Shown here piece after piece: positions 20,172 to 30,272 of a stretch of DNA of 42,199 nt. The position numbers were made by a program, and so were the translations under genes. This DNA comes from Fragilaria crotonensis (taxonomy: Eukaryota > Bacillariophyta > Fragilariophyceae > Fragilariales > Fragilariaceae), in the NCBI GenBank assembly GCA_022925895.1, contig JAKSYS010000553.1, positions 1-42,199 on the forward strand, given 5' to 3'. The notes under the pieces were generated by a model, which saw only the letters and a program-made list of their open reading frames with translations, was not told the DNA's origin and ran no database searches. Numbering within the stretch: position 1 is the first letter of the stretch; each line of letters opens with the position of its first letter.

Positions 20172-20846
20172 ATGCCGTCTCCTAAAGGCGGAGTCTTCTT
20201 GACGACGCCATCATCAGAAGAACGAAGGGCAGGTTCCACTACATCGAAAAGACGATTAGTGAACAAGAATTCTATTCGCGAACTAGTAGAATCGAGGGGA
20301 CACATGAAGGCTGGATCATTACCATTGAATGATGATTCTACCGTGACATCAGCTAGCTCGCTCTTCTCAGATTCGACTGGGAGATCGATGCACAGTCTCA
20401 TGAGTCATGAGTCAGTAGATCGGGAGGTTGGCATTCGAATTTGCACTGGTGCTTCTCATCAGACACAGCCAACGAAACACAAGAGAAAGCGAGTGGGTTT
20501 CGCAACAGTGCAAATTAGAAAGTACGCCGTCACATTAGGAGACAATGCCGAGGCAAGCTATCCGCTAGCGCTCGACTGGGGACACACAAAAACGAAGATT
20601 ATGCCCATTGATGACTTTGACGTGGTTCGAACCGTATGTCCGGCGCGTCTAACTGTTGATGAAAGGATTGCACGATTGAGAAAAATGGGCTATGCAAACG
20701 CTGAATTGCGCGCCATGGAGCGAGATCGCAAGATGAGTCTCCTAAAGGAATGGGAGAACGCACCCTTCAACGAGCTCGAAGACCATACGTTTCCACCGCC
20801 GCCAACGGTTTGGTCGGGTCGGTCGAACAACTCATCGAAGTTTTGA
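20172..20846 (+). CDS. Hypothetical protein with diatom-typical RKY...LGDN block
   Basis: A 224-aa frame from ATG 20172; the frame is open slightly upstream from GTG only. The N-terminal half is Ser/Thr-rich and probably disordered. A basic run (KHKRKR) leads into RVGFATVQIRKYAVTLGDNA and then LALDWG, a block I recognise as recurring in many uncharacterised diatom proteins (V.F..V..R.Y...LGDNP...L.L.W). The C-terminal helix (ERIARLRKMGYANAELRAME) also recurs with that block. No enzymatic motif is seen. It ends convergently with the aspartyl protease gene about 300 bp away. Function is unknown; family recognition is from memory of the motif, not from a search. Confidence 0.65.
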   Translation: MPSPKGGVFLTTPSSEERRAGSTTSKRRLVNKNSIRELVESRGHMKAGSLPLNDDSTVTSASSLFSDSTGRSMHSLMSHESVDREVGIRICTGASHQTQPTKHKRKRVGFATVQIRKYAVTLGDNAEASYPLALDWGHTKTKIMPIDDFDVVRTVCPARLTVDERIARLRKMGYANAELRAMERDRKMSLLKEWENAPFNELEDHTFPPPPTVWSGRSNNSSKF

Positions 20847-21152
20847 AGCGGCGTTTCCGAATGCTGAGCGCCTATTCTTTGCATACGGTCAACTGACTAT
20901 GGGGAACGGAATGTTAGCCTATGTATAAATAGCGCGCAATTTACTATTGAACCTCCCGAGTCTTGTTGTAGTCTTTGCTTTTTGCACATGCTATGCGATC
21001 ACTTCCTTCCACGATTCTTGATGCAGCTTTCGGAGAACCATACGGTGTGGAAATGATGATACATGTACTGCACAACGACTAAGAAAAACTCATGCATCAA
21101 CTACTACTCATTACGCTCTACATCGTCAGCGAATTCTCCATCCCGACGTGGC
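20847..21152. other. Convergent intergenic region
   Basis: About 306 bp between two converging stop codons. It should hold both 3' UTRs. A TATAAATA-like word occurs near 20924 but has no gene to serve. No gene or repeat was recognised. Confidence 0.4.
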
Positions 21153-22829
21153 TCAGAGGAGGGAGCGCGGGACGTCCTCCTGCAAGATATGGTCGTTTGT
21201 ACCATCACTAAAGTTTGTCATGGCGATCTCTTGGAAGACTGCCTCGCGAGATCTCCCACGTCTTCTCACCACCCATAAAACAAGGAGGACTATCGCAAGG
21301 AAAGTCACCCCACTAACTACGCCAACTTTATGCACATCGCTTCCACCATCGCTGACTTGGATTGGCTGGTGCATCATTTCCGTAGTCGGAGACTCGCTAA
21401 AAGTGGTCTCTCCAACCTTGGATTCAATGTCGATTCCGAGGTCCGAGCTGCAAACATCGGAGCTGTTTTCCTCAGACAAGGCAAACCCGACGCGTTTGCG
21501 GACAAAGTCAAAAGCAATGTAGTACTTGGTAAAGAACGGATCACCGAGAACCCAACCATCCAATTCAAGTCCTGCTTGCAATCGAATGATACAGACATCT
21601 CCCTGGTTGGTCTCAATGGTCTTGATTAAGTCCTCCTTCGTGAGATGATAGACCGCTCCATCCGCCTGAAACTCCAAGTCGAAAAAAGGCCGATCGCAAT
21701 CTATAGTAGCGATATCAAAGCCTTCCGTACAGTCGACACTGACAGGGTCAGAATTCCTACCGTCGGGCATATTGAAGCACTCGGCACCGTTGAGCTGGGC
21801 GATGAGTCCAACCGCATCCTTGGGTCCAACAATATTGCTGGACCCAGAATCAACAATTGCAAGCTGGGAGGAGGGCATGGCGGTCCCTCCGACCTCGACT
21901 CCATCCAGCTTGAAGTCCCAATACCCCTGGAATGTTTCTCCTGTGACGCTTTCTTGAAATTGACCCAGGTCGTGCCAATGCAAACACCCTGAGTAGTGCT
22001 TTTGATTCACACCACCAAAGACGATTTCAGAATGATCAGCCGATGTTGGACCATTTCCATCATCCACAATAGGGTAATCGTCTGCTGCACTCAGGTACAT
22101 CCCAAAGATTGGATGCATGAGAGTTTCTTGAAGATTGTTGATGACACTTGGAAAGTAATGCGACGAAAGGAAGGAGAATCCCAATCCCAAGATACCCTGT
22201 TCTCCCTGGCACGAAACAAAGTTTTCGATGCTCGTGGCTTGCGCAAATATTTGATTCTGAACCGTGATGGCTCCGCCCAATTGCAGCACATCTTTAGCAT
22301 GCTGACCTTCCACACGTTCACCGTCGGCATAGGCGGTTTTGAACGCGTTGCCAGTTGCAGACGACGTCGCTCGTTGATAGGTTGAAGATTTTGAGCTATC
22401 ATATCGATGCGAAAATTTGTCACAAGAGGCGTCGCACTGTAGGCTTGGCACCCAAAGATCACTCGAGCCAGTATCGAAATCGACGGTAAACTGCTGAGCC
22501 GGAGTACCCAGGCCGATTTCACCGGTCCACAACACCAAGTGACAATTGGACAGGCCCACAGTGCCAATACCTTCACCCATACGACGATGACGCCAGTGAA
22601 AGAAGCTACCATCATGCTTGCTCTTTCTAGGAAATGGCGTCTCATCATCAGCGGCGGTTGCAGGTACAACAACAGGGCCTTTTCTTGTTTTCTGAAGAGC
22701 ATGCAAGCGACGCTCGCTGTGATGACTGACTTGACCCCAGAACGCATCGAGAGCTCGTTTCGGATCGCGACGGACCTTCACAGCTACCTTTTGCGCCTTG
22801 GCAACGCCATGGTGACAGTCTTCCGTCAT
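21153..22829 (-). CDS. Membrane-anchored pepsin-like aspartyl protease
   Basis: A 558-aa A1-family aspartic peptidase. Both catalytic motifs are present: DFDTGSSDLWVPS (D119) and AIVDSGSSNIVG (D327). Supporting blocks are GEIGLGTPAQQFTVDFDTG, a cysteine pair in LQCDASCDKF, GILGLGF (~212-218), WVLGDPFFTKYYIAFDF and GFALSEE. Residues ~1-85 form a basic propeptide-like region. A single transmembrane helix at ~505-526 (VVSGVTFLAIVLLVLWVV) is followed by a basic stop-transfer RRRGR and a short tail, so it should be a type I membrane protein. No signal peptide is visible after the ATG at 22829, so a 5' exon may be missing. Secretory-pathway or vacuolar location is inference. Substrate unknown. Confidence 0.88.
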   Translation of the reverse strand: MTEDCHHGVAKAQKVAVKVRRDPKRALDAFWGQVSHHSERRLHALQKTRKGPVVVPATAADDETPFPRKSKHDGSFFHWRHRRMGEGIGTVGLSNCHLVLWTGEIGLGTPAQQFTVDFDTGSSDLWVPSLQCDASCDKFSHRYDSSKSSTYQRATSSATGNAFKTAYADGERVEGQHAKDVLQLGGAITVQNQIFAQATSIENFVSCQGEQGILGLGFSFLSSHYFPSVINNLQETLMHPIFGMYLSAADDYPIVDDGNGPTSADHSEIVFGGVNQKHYSGCLHWHDLGQFQESVTGETFQGYWDFKLDGVEVGGTAMPSSQLAIVDSGSSNIVGPKDAVGLIAQLNGAECFNMPDGRNSDPVSVDCTEGFDIATIDCDRPFFDLEFQADGAVYHLTKEDLIKTIETNQGDVCIIRLQAGLELDGWVLGDPFFTKYYIAFDFVRKRVGFALSEENSSDVCSSDLGIDIESKVGETTFSESPTTEMMHQPIQVSDGGSDVHKVGVVSGVTFLAIVLLVLWVVRRRGRSREAVFQEIAMTNFSDGTNDHILQEDVPRSLL

Positions 22830-23281
22830 GGGGGCTTTTTACACTTTCGTTGAACGTGAAAATGCGCTCGAACGTGACACGTTTCAATCTTCGAATCTCT
22901 CGTCGATTGAGTTTATGTGTTGCTCAGTTGTAGAAGGTGGAAGTCATCCATATTACTATGCGAAACAATGTACATATCGAACCATACCGGGGCATGCGAG
23001 CGCGCGGATGCCTGTCCTGAATCACAGATGATAAGTTAGAGTTACCTGCTACTCGGAGCCGTAAAAGTTGCCTATAAATACTCCAGTCGCCGGAGGGTTA
23101 TCTGCGCTCTTTGTCTCAAGGACAGGTGTGGGCATAAATAACATAAGAAAATGTTATCATAAGCACAAAGTCACGAGGAGACATTGAAGGATAACTGACA
23201 TATGCACATGATATCATAAACATGGAGTCACGTTGCAGTACAAGAACCACGTATGAGATTGCAACAGTAAAAGGTAAAGAA
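22830..23281. other. Intergenic region upstream of protease gene
   Basis: No gene is supported. It contains the presumed promoter and possibly a first exon of the protease gene. A TATAAATA word (about 23073-23080, plus strand) is seen but has no plus-strand gene downstream. AT content rises toward the transposon zone. Confidence 0.4.
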
Positions 23282-23412
23282 TATGGCTGGTTTCATCCTG
23301 GACCTACATATAGTAGGGGCATGTAGGCTCAGTATGTTAAAAATTTAGTTGATGCCAAAATTCTTGGAGTTAATTCTGCAATCGACGTTCGCACTTTCTT
23401 TTTGATCGACAT

Positions 23413-26382
23413 TTACTCATCGATAACGATGACACCATCCTTCAGGTTCGGCACAAAGCCGTAAACGAAGCCCGCATCAAAGTCGATTGCTGCCCGGTGT
23501 GTTTTGAACGCCTTGACAAGGCGTTCGATAAGCGGAAGCGTGAGTTTTATTGTGTCATCGCCCTTGTTTTGACTCTCGTACAATGAATAATATGCACAGA
23601 TGTATGCTCGTGCTCGCCTTGAAAGCTTGCGGACTGTCTCAATTGTGAGGACTTCCCTGCTTGTCACATCACTTACTAACCTTTTGAAAGCGTCCTTGCT
23701 TTTCTTAGAGTTCAGGGGCTTTCTTCTGTAGATTCCCTTTGCGACACCCCAACTGTATTCAACTCCTTCCCCTGCCAATTCGGCATGAAATTTTGGCGTG
23801 ATGATGACTGAAACGCCAAGTTGACTGCCAACATGCTGCAATGCAGTCATTTCTTCGGCGAAATCAAGACAACTGGCCATGAGGTACTTTAAACTCCAGT
23901 CCTCCGCACCTTCCAATGCTTCACCATCGACATCCGTTGCGACATCCATAGTATACTTGTCATGCTGTGCCTCATCGATCCAACCCCTTTCCCAAAGAAC
24001 TTGTAAGAGACCTTTTGGCCGACCCTCCCAACCTTTCTTCTCTCTTATTCTCAGCACTTTTGTTTCTATTCCCTTGTTTCTTGCGTGCTCTTGCAATTCT
24101 ACAAGGCGATAGTTTCGTCGATCATTCAGGACGTCAAATGGTGCAAGCTCTGCCTTCAGTTCTGAAATTGTTTTGTTTCGCATTCGAGAAGGACCAGGAG
24201 GAGAAGGAAGGATTCGGTCATGACGGTTGAGTTCTCTCTCTGCATGATCCATCCAAAATGGCCCGTTGTCGACCGATGAAAATGTAAAAGTCTGAGTGTC
24301 GCCAACTTCTAAGGTACGTGAATGCATCCCAAAATACCCGTCATGCTGTTTCATAATTGACTCACGCATGTTCGGCTGCACTCCACCGTAGCTCTTATTC
24401 ATACTGTGCGCATCTAATCCGTTAGAGAGTTTCTTAGCGTGTCCTTGCGAATGATCAAAAAGGAATGCAAAATCGAAGTGTGGAAAGACAACCTTGAGAC
24501 AATCGACACAATCTTCGAACTGAATGGACATGTGATTGTATGTCCAGTATCCTTCATTATTTGCTCCGAGCTCGAAGTAGATAACAAAAGGTGAGTCCCT
24601 CAAGTCTTTCTTCATTGCTTGTCCATGGATTGCGATTGCTGCGTCAACATCAACGTAATTCTTGTTGCGACGACTCTCGTTTATCTCACTGAGTTGTATG
24701 CTGCTTAGTTTTAGACCGAACCCTGTCTCACGTGATTGAAAGGCCGACAACATTAATCCCAAACCATCTGTCTTTGGAAGAAGCGCCCGCTGTCCCTCGG
24801 GTCCTACCCATTGGCGGTTGCCAAGCAAGTACTGATTGAAGACACTCTCATCCTGACCGAAAATCATTAGTGGTTTCGATGGTGATTCGGGCTTCCTCAC
24901 ACTCAAGTTCCCTCCCATCAAACCGCACCCCATTTCCTTTGCGACGTCATGAAGGAAGTCGTGATCATCGACGTGAAATTCCACCATCTCAATGCCATTG
25001 TCCGAGAGGTAAGAGTATCCTTTGGCGTTGGCGTTCATATTCGAAGGCAATCTCTCATGTTTCCATCGTTCGACAGTCTCTTTTGTTACTTGGATCCAGC
25101 GATGGCATCTCGGTTCGAGCTTTGATAGGTAGTCCTTGCAGAACTGGTTCCTGTGGAAGACAACGTTGGGTCGTTCGTGGCCGTCAACAAAGAATGTTTT
25201 CTTCCGAGAGTCGTACGAGAATCCAAGTCGACGAAGCCAACGCCAAGTTGTAGATAAGGATATTGGAGAGTCTATGTAAACACCCAGTAGACAGTCGGCT
25301 CTAATTCTTTGTAATCTGTGCTTATTGTTGTCACCTGTCTCCTGTGTGTTGTCGTTATTGTCTTCATCGCGTTCGTCACATTGTCGGATTTCTTGTTGTG
25401 TGTCTTCTTGCTCCTCGCCACTCATCATGTTATTGCTTGCTTCGAACGCGGCGGGGATAATCTTTGACACCAGCTCGTTTCGTGCGAACTCAATTGTGAG
25501 ATCAGCGAGGTTTTCAATACAGTAGTGATGCCACGGAACGGTTATCTCGTCTTGAAAGTATTCCAATAAATCTGGAAGAGGTTTCTTTGCCTTGTGAATG
25601 TTTGGGTTCGGATGCGGAAAGCGCTCACGATTTGCCCTCAATAGTATATTCCAACCTGCAACAGTACGTTCATTAGTGCCAGCAGCTTCAATACCCATCT
25701 TGCTGCTATCGAAGATTGCTTGCATGCAACAATCTTCGACCCATCGTGCCGAATTCATCTCCTCCAGTGCCATCGTGTAGGCCAAGCAAAGAATTGACGA
25801 TCTCTGTCTAATTATGAAGATATCATAAGCAGAACAGAGATTGTCTTTATCATGCTTATCTACAAGGTCTCGCCATCCTTCAACTGTTCGATTGACTTGT
25901 TGAAGCCGCTCAATCCTCTGCTGCAGGACTTCGACAACATTGCGATTGTCACTCACACTTCCAAGAAAGAGTTTTTTTGCTTCCGGACTGTCCCAATACG
26001 TCTGTACAACAATCATGGATGATGCAGGGCCGTTTTTAATCTTCTTTGCTTTGTCCTCTGCTTGAAGTTGGGCTTGAACTTTTGTTTGATAGTTGATTGC
26101 TGAGAAATTTGCGTCGTCAAGTCCACAATTTCCGGCATGCCGCGCAACGCTGTATCGATTGTTAATGCTCTCGTCTTGCAGCAACGACAAGAAATTTGTC
26201 TTTCCATCTGGTGGACGCTCAACTAAACCTCCTGGTGTTGTGATATAGTAGCCCCAAATGTTCCTTTTTTCATTGCTGAAGCGACAGAGACCCCTTGCTT
26301 GACGTCGAAATAGGCCAGTTGTATTCGATACCGTAAAATCATCAAGAATTATACCGCCTCCTTTTGAAATTGCTTGGTTCAT
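23413..26382 (-). CDS. DDE transposase, Tc1/mariner-IS630 clan (large form)
   Basis: An intact 989-aa transposase from ATG 26382. A winged-helix-like segment at ~376-408 (SLSTTWRWLRRLGF, then KKTFFVDGHERPNVV) is the usual module before the catalytic core in this clan. The catalytic residues assigned by eye are D511 in IFGQDESVFN, D643 in FAFLFDHSQGHA and E875 in HAELAGEGVEYSWGVAK. SNGLDAHSMN and GGVQPNMRESIM fit the large variant known from fungi and algae, where the core carries an insertion containing PKGLLQVLWERG. The N-terminal ~360 residues resemble nothing I know. Catalysis would be cut-and-paste strand transfer at TA. The uninterrupted frame suggests recent activity or domestication. 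A neighbouring AT-rich tract (26400-26760) is the likely promoter. Confidence 0.85.
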   Translation of the reverse strand: MNQAISKGGGIILDDFTVSNTTGLFRRQARGLCRFSNEKRNIWGYYITTPGGLVERPPDGKTNFLSLLQDESINNRYSVARHAGNCGLDDANFSAINYQTKVQAQLQAEDKAKKIKNGPASSMIVVQTYWDSPEAKKLFLGSVSDNRNVVEVLQQRIERLQQVNRTVEGWRDLVDKHDKDNLCSAYDIFIIRQRSSILCLAYTMALEEMNSARWVEDCCMQAIFDSSKMGIEAAGTNERTVAGWNILLRANRERFPHPNPNIHKAKKPLPDLLEYFQDEITVPWHHYCIENLADLTIEFARNELVSKIIPAAFEASNNMMSGEEQEDTQQEIRQCDERDEDNNDNTQETGDNNKHRLQRIRADCLLGVYIDSPISLSTTWRWLRRLGFSYDSRKKTFFVDGHERPNVVFHRNQFCKDYLSKLEPRCHRWIQVTKETVERWKHERLPSNMNANAKGYSYLSDNGIEMVEFHVDDHDFLHDVAKEMGCGLMGGNLSVRKPESPSKPLMIFGQDESVFNQYLLGNRQWVGPEGQRALLPKTDGLGLMLSAFQSRETGFGLKLSSIQLSEINESRRNKNYVDVDAAIAIHGQAMKKDLRDSPFVIYFELGANNEGYWTYNHMSIQFEDCVDCLKVVFPHFDFAFLFDHSQGHAKKLSNGLDAHSMNKSYGGVQPNMRESIMKQHDGYFGMHSRTLEVGDTQTFTFSSVDNGPFWMDHAERELNRHDRILPSPPGPSRMRNKTISELKAELAPFDVLNDRRNYRLVELQEHARNKGIETKVLRIREKKGWEGRPKGLLQVLWERGWIDEAQHDKYTMDVATDVDGEALEGAEDWSLKYLMASCLDFAEEMTALQHVGSQLGVSVIITPKFHAELAGEGVEYSWGVAKGIYRRKPLNSKKSKDAFKRLVSDVTSREVLTIETVRKLSRRARAYICAYYSLYESQNKGDDTIKLTLPLIERLVKAFKTHRAAIDFDAGFVYGFVPNLKDGVIVIDE

Positions 26383-26818
26383 AACACATCAGAAGGTGGG
26401 ATATGTTAACTATTTTTTAAGCTTTGAATTGTTACCGGATAATGACATCCCTATCGCAAGTTCTGCACATGTATGTTAAGTGGCTAACACATATGTTGTC
26501 TCAAACATATATTGTATCTTTTCACAATATAGATGCAATATTGTATTCACAATGTGACACATATTGTTACATATCAAATAGTGTATCAACATATTTGTTT
26601 AAATGAAATACATATAAAAAATCACATATGGCGATATCATGCTATATCTTGGACATATATTTTGCCAAGTCACCATATATATTTGTTCTTTACGCATTGC
26701 GGTGTTCTCATTTTAGCATACATTGTATCAACCTAGCCATTTGTTTTCATAACATTCACCATTTTAATGCATTTAATGAACTATGGCTGCCAGCAGCAGC
26801 TGTCGCAATCACAAGCAA
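26383..26818. other. AT-rich tract between transposase and companion gene
   Basis: About 30% GC by count over 26401-26760. It is dominated by recurring words such as acatat and atattgt, often as inverse pairs, giving a low-complexity look. No gene. It probably holds the transposase promoter and the 3' end of the companion gene. The same words recur near 32220-32240. Confidence 0.55.
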
Positions 26819-28548
26819 CTACGACTCATTTTCGTCATCCGAGTCCCATGCTGCCTCCACAGGTACCTTTGCTACCGCTGTTTCCAATGCATTGTTGTCA
26901 GCACCAGTACCGTCGTGCTGTTCTTGCCGCTCATCGCCACGGGCATTCTTCAATCCTGCCCGTGTCCTGCAGAATGCCAGCAGCTCACGTTCCATGTCTT
27001 TTGACTGCGGGCATGCCCTGTTCTCTTTAACCATTATGCGCAGTGCATTGAACTGTCTTATTCCGTCATCGCTCCACCCACCATACTTGCAGGTTCCTTT
27101 TTCTTTTCAGTGTACTTTCCCGCTTGTCTCTTTGTTTTCTTCGTCGTCATATTCTGCCCATCATCTGCTTCCGTTGGGTTGTCTTTGTCAACCAACTCCG
27201 TGCCGGTTTTCCATTTTTCCAAATAGTTGTCAATCAGCAACAATCAAACGCTTCGTCACTTGTTGTTACCATTTTCGAATTGTCGCTGTGCCGCGCCTCC
27301 GATACAAGCATTGTTTTCTTCGCGATTCTCCACGCATTTGCACCACATACACACTCCAAGAAGTTATTGAAGAAGAAGAAGAAGGCCCTTTTCTCCCTGT
27401 CTGTTGTTGCTGTCCTAAGCACAGAATTCTTCAAACGTGAAGAAGTCTTCGCCGCGTTTTTGAAATCCTTATTGATTGCGCCCCGAACAATTCTGAGACC
27501 AGCTTGTTCACACGTACTCCTTTTCTGGTTCAACGCTGTATTGAAACATTTCTCGTATGTCAACTGAAAAAGGAAATGATTTTTTGGCTTTTCGATTTCA
27601 AGCACCTTTCGAAACGCCCTTCGGAACATAACTGGACTGTTAACAAACTTACATCGACGGAACAACTCGTTTTTGACGTATATCACAATTCGATTTCTCA
27701 CGTGCTTCTCTTCTCGTGGCGGCGCATTGGACTCATTGTCATCGCATACATCGTGCTGAACATGCGTAGACGACACCTTCTTCTTCGCCGTTGGAGTATC
27801 ATTGTCATCTGGAGGATCCTCCGCGCCTTCCTGGGCACAGTGGTTCAACTCCTGACCAAGACGTCGTCTTGCATCCATTGCTGTTTTCCCGACATCTCTA
27901 ACAAACTGATCCATTCTTTGAACAGAGTCGTCATCATCTGACATGTCATGTGTCACCACGTTGTTGTCATCACCCGCATTACTTTTCCCCTCATCCTCCC
28001 TGTCATCATCTGATTCGGACTCTTCATCGTCAACCTCTTCAAACTCTTCATCGTCAACCTCTTCAACTGAGTAAGAGGAGTCATCAATTTCCTCAGGAGC
28101 GCTCCTTCTGCTCACCACCACCACCTTTTTTGGTGCCACTTTCCTCCTCTTCTTCTTACCACGAGGAGGAACAACACGTCGTTTGCGTCCCTTTGCAGTG
28201 ATCTGCACTGGGTCTGGGTTAACTGCTGTCGCGATCTGCACTGGTGGGTCCGGGTTAACTGCAGTCGTCGATGCTTTAACAGATTTAGCTGCAGATTTAG
28301 CCGCAGATTTGGCAGATTTAGCCGCAGATTTAGCCGCAGATTTAGCCGCTGCTTTCTTAGCAGCTGCTTTAGCAGCTGCTTTAGCAGCTTTAGCAGCTTC
28401 AGCCTTTTGCTGTTCCGCCATCTCATTCCTCTTGGCTCTTGTTGTCGGTGTTTCAAGTTCGGCGTTCTTCGTCTTGTTCTTGGTCGCGCGTGGAGGCGTG
28501 GTCAGTACTAGCCACTGAAGGTTGCTTAGTTGGAGATGTTTTCGGCAT
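26819..28548 (-). pseudogene. Ala/Lys-rich transposon companion gene, broken by several frameshifts
   Basis: A probable accessory gene of the transposon zone, read across several frames. It starts at ATG 28548 (MPKTSPTKQPS) and shifts frame near 28500. It then encodes an Ala/Lys/Ser repeat resembling histone H1 tails (about 28270-28410), very basic patches (KGRKRRVVPPRGKKKRRK) and an acidic run from a 24-bp tandem repeat (about 28018-28066). A helical part including ELFRRCKFVNSPVMFRRAFR follows. Near 27243 the frame shifts to LLIDNYLEKWKTG, and near 27085 to YGGWSDDGIRQFNALRIMVK, a block I associate with other diatom transposon genes. It ends at 26819 with an acidic tail. The alternation of DNA-binding-like and acidic parts suggests a chromatin or DNA-binding partner. 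Introns could explain some shifts, but I found no good splice sites. Confidence 0.5.
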
Positions 28549-29560
28549 GAGGACGAATGAATCAAAATGTAAGAAGAAGCAAGCAAGGGTTAGAATAGCG
28601 GTCTCAGTGGTTGTATCAATTTGCAGCAAGTATGAGACGACTTGTAATTTTGGGTGATGAATTTGGGATTTTGAATCTCCCACCAGTTTTCAAAATTGTA
28701 TGAGTTGTCCCTGTTTGTTCATTTTCTACCTGTACATGACTTATACGAAAAAATGTATTGCTTACTACTTATATTCACAAAACATGTGCAAGTCGTTTAT
28801 TTTTTTGAATGCACTTACATGTTCACTATTTAGCTTCTGACATTTTCCGTTTATATACTTGTATGAATATGTGTGACTATAAAATTATATATGACATGAT
28901 GATCACTGCAGTCTTGTTTTTGCGTTGACGGACTCGCAATCTTGTTTCACTACCAGTAGTTTGTCGTACTCGAGTATGCAACACCAGTGTTCTTATACCG
29001 GCAGCTAGTTCTTGGTAATCATTCAAGGGTGTCGTGGTGCGTATGCATACATGATGTAAATTGCATATATATGTACATCCATGTATTGAGCAAGCATTAA
29101 ATTTTGTGTTCGTACTGATTTGTTGCTACATACTGGTGCAGTATAGTGTACCTGTACCAGTATGTAGTCCTGTCCTGGGAAACGAATGTATCATCTATAC
29201 ATGAAAATGCTATGTACTGTAATTACTTTTCATTTAACTAAATACATAATTTTAATATAATCGATGGATGTGTATATAACGTAATTCAATGTTATATACA
29301 TCAATAACATATATATGCTGCATTTAGAGGTCTTGGAAAGAAGTCCCAGGTGCAAAATGCCCTACATTCGCCATAGTACTTACAGTACGTCGATTTTGCT
29401 GCTTTTAGTACCTTTGGTGAATGGTGACACCAAAAAGCACAATCTGATGACAGTACTTTCATGAAGTACTCTTGTTTTGGTTGTTTGTTGCAACATCACC
29501 ACGTCGCCGTCGGATAGTTCTCGCTGACTTTTCAACAAATAGATAGTCCACGCCAGGATT
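28549..29560. other. AT-rich gene-free tract
   Basis: About 1 kb without a supported gene. My count for 28681-29340 gives roughly one third GC, with the lowest line (29221-29280) near 17%. It contains many TATA-like words and GTAC words (29142-29165: gtgtacctgtaccagta). It could be the promoter of the companion gene or, by composition only, a centromere-like AT tract. Confidence 0.5.
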
Positions 29561-30270
29561 GCGTGTTGATTGTCTTTGTTGGAGAGCGCTCGCGACAACC
29601 ATCCTCTGTGGCTGGTTGTTGTGAGGTTGGAACAGGCATTGCGCGGCCTTCACCTGCCAGGAAGCAGGAGAGAGCCCGATGTCGCCCGATCGACGTGGCG
29701 TTGATGCTGTGGAAAGGTGGTCGTGGACGGGAGGGATGGGAACGGAAGGTTGGGACGAAGAAGGCTGGGAAGAAGAAGGTTGCGCAGAAGAAGGTTACAA
29801 AGAAGAAGGTCGCGGAGACCGGGAATAAGACTTCCCGAGCGTGACATCCGTGAGAAACCTTGGGAACTCGCCACGTGTTCCGGGAGTCGGTGATGTGGCG
29901 GACGGGGAAGTCCCTCCCCACTCACCGCGATGAGAGGCGGACTCGCCCGACTCATGTGCGCATGATGTCGTTGTTGTCCATGGCCGTTGTTCCGGAGGCG
30001 GAGTGCGTTCCGGCAAAGGTTCAGGACGAGCGGGGTTGGGTGCAACGAATTCTTGTGTCAGACTCCGATCAGCGTCGTTGCCGAAGCTTTCGGATGTAAG
30101 CCGTTCCGACTGCGTTCGGCTGCCGACATGTTCCCGGAGTCTGGACTCCAGTCGGAGTTCCTCAACGAGTTCTACGTGATGGATGTGGTCCTCAACCGGG
30201 CTCCTTCGCCGGCCGCGGTGTCAAACGGTTGTGGGAAGGCGGGGGAGTGCGGCGGTGTCCAGTCTTCTGA
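29560..30270. other. GC-rich block inside AT-rich zone, no recognised gene
   Basis: By eye about 55-60% GC, with one 60-base line (29641-29700) at 70%, flanked by DNA at 30-45%. Plus-strand frames encode a Lys-rich repetitive stretch (KKVAQKKVTKKKVAE, from a short aagaaggtt-like repeat at ~29745-29820) and a fragment with QDERGWVQRILVSDSD, but neither belongs to a family I know. Its right edge coincides with loss of the neighbouring transposase frame, so it may be an insertion or a junction. Confidence 0.45.
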
Positions 30271-30272
30271 CG

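Noticed and set aside
21421-21480. The protease contains the peptide SSDVCSSDL, which is a known translation artefact of a sequencing adapter.
   Set aside because: The codons here (gatgtttgcagctcggac) differ from the adapter DNA, so the peptide is not adapter contamination.
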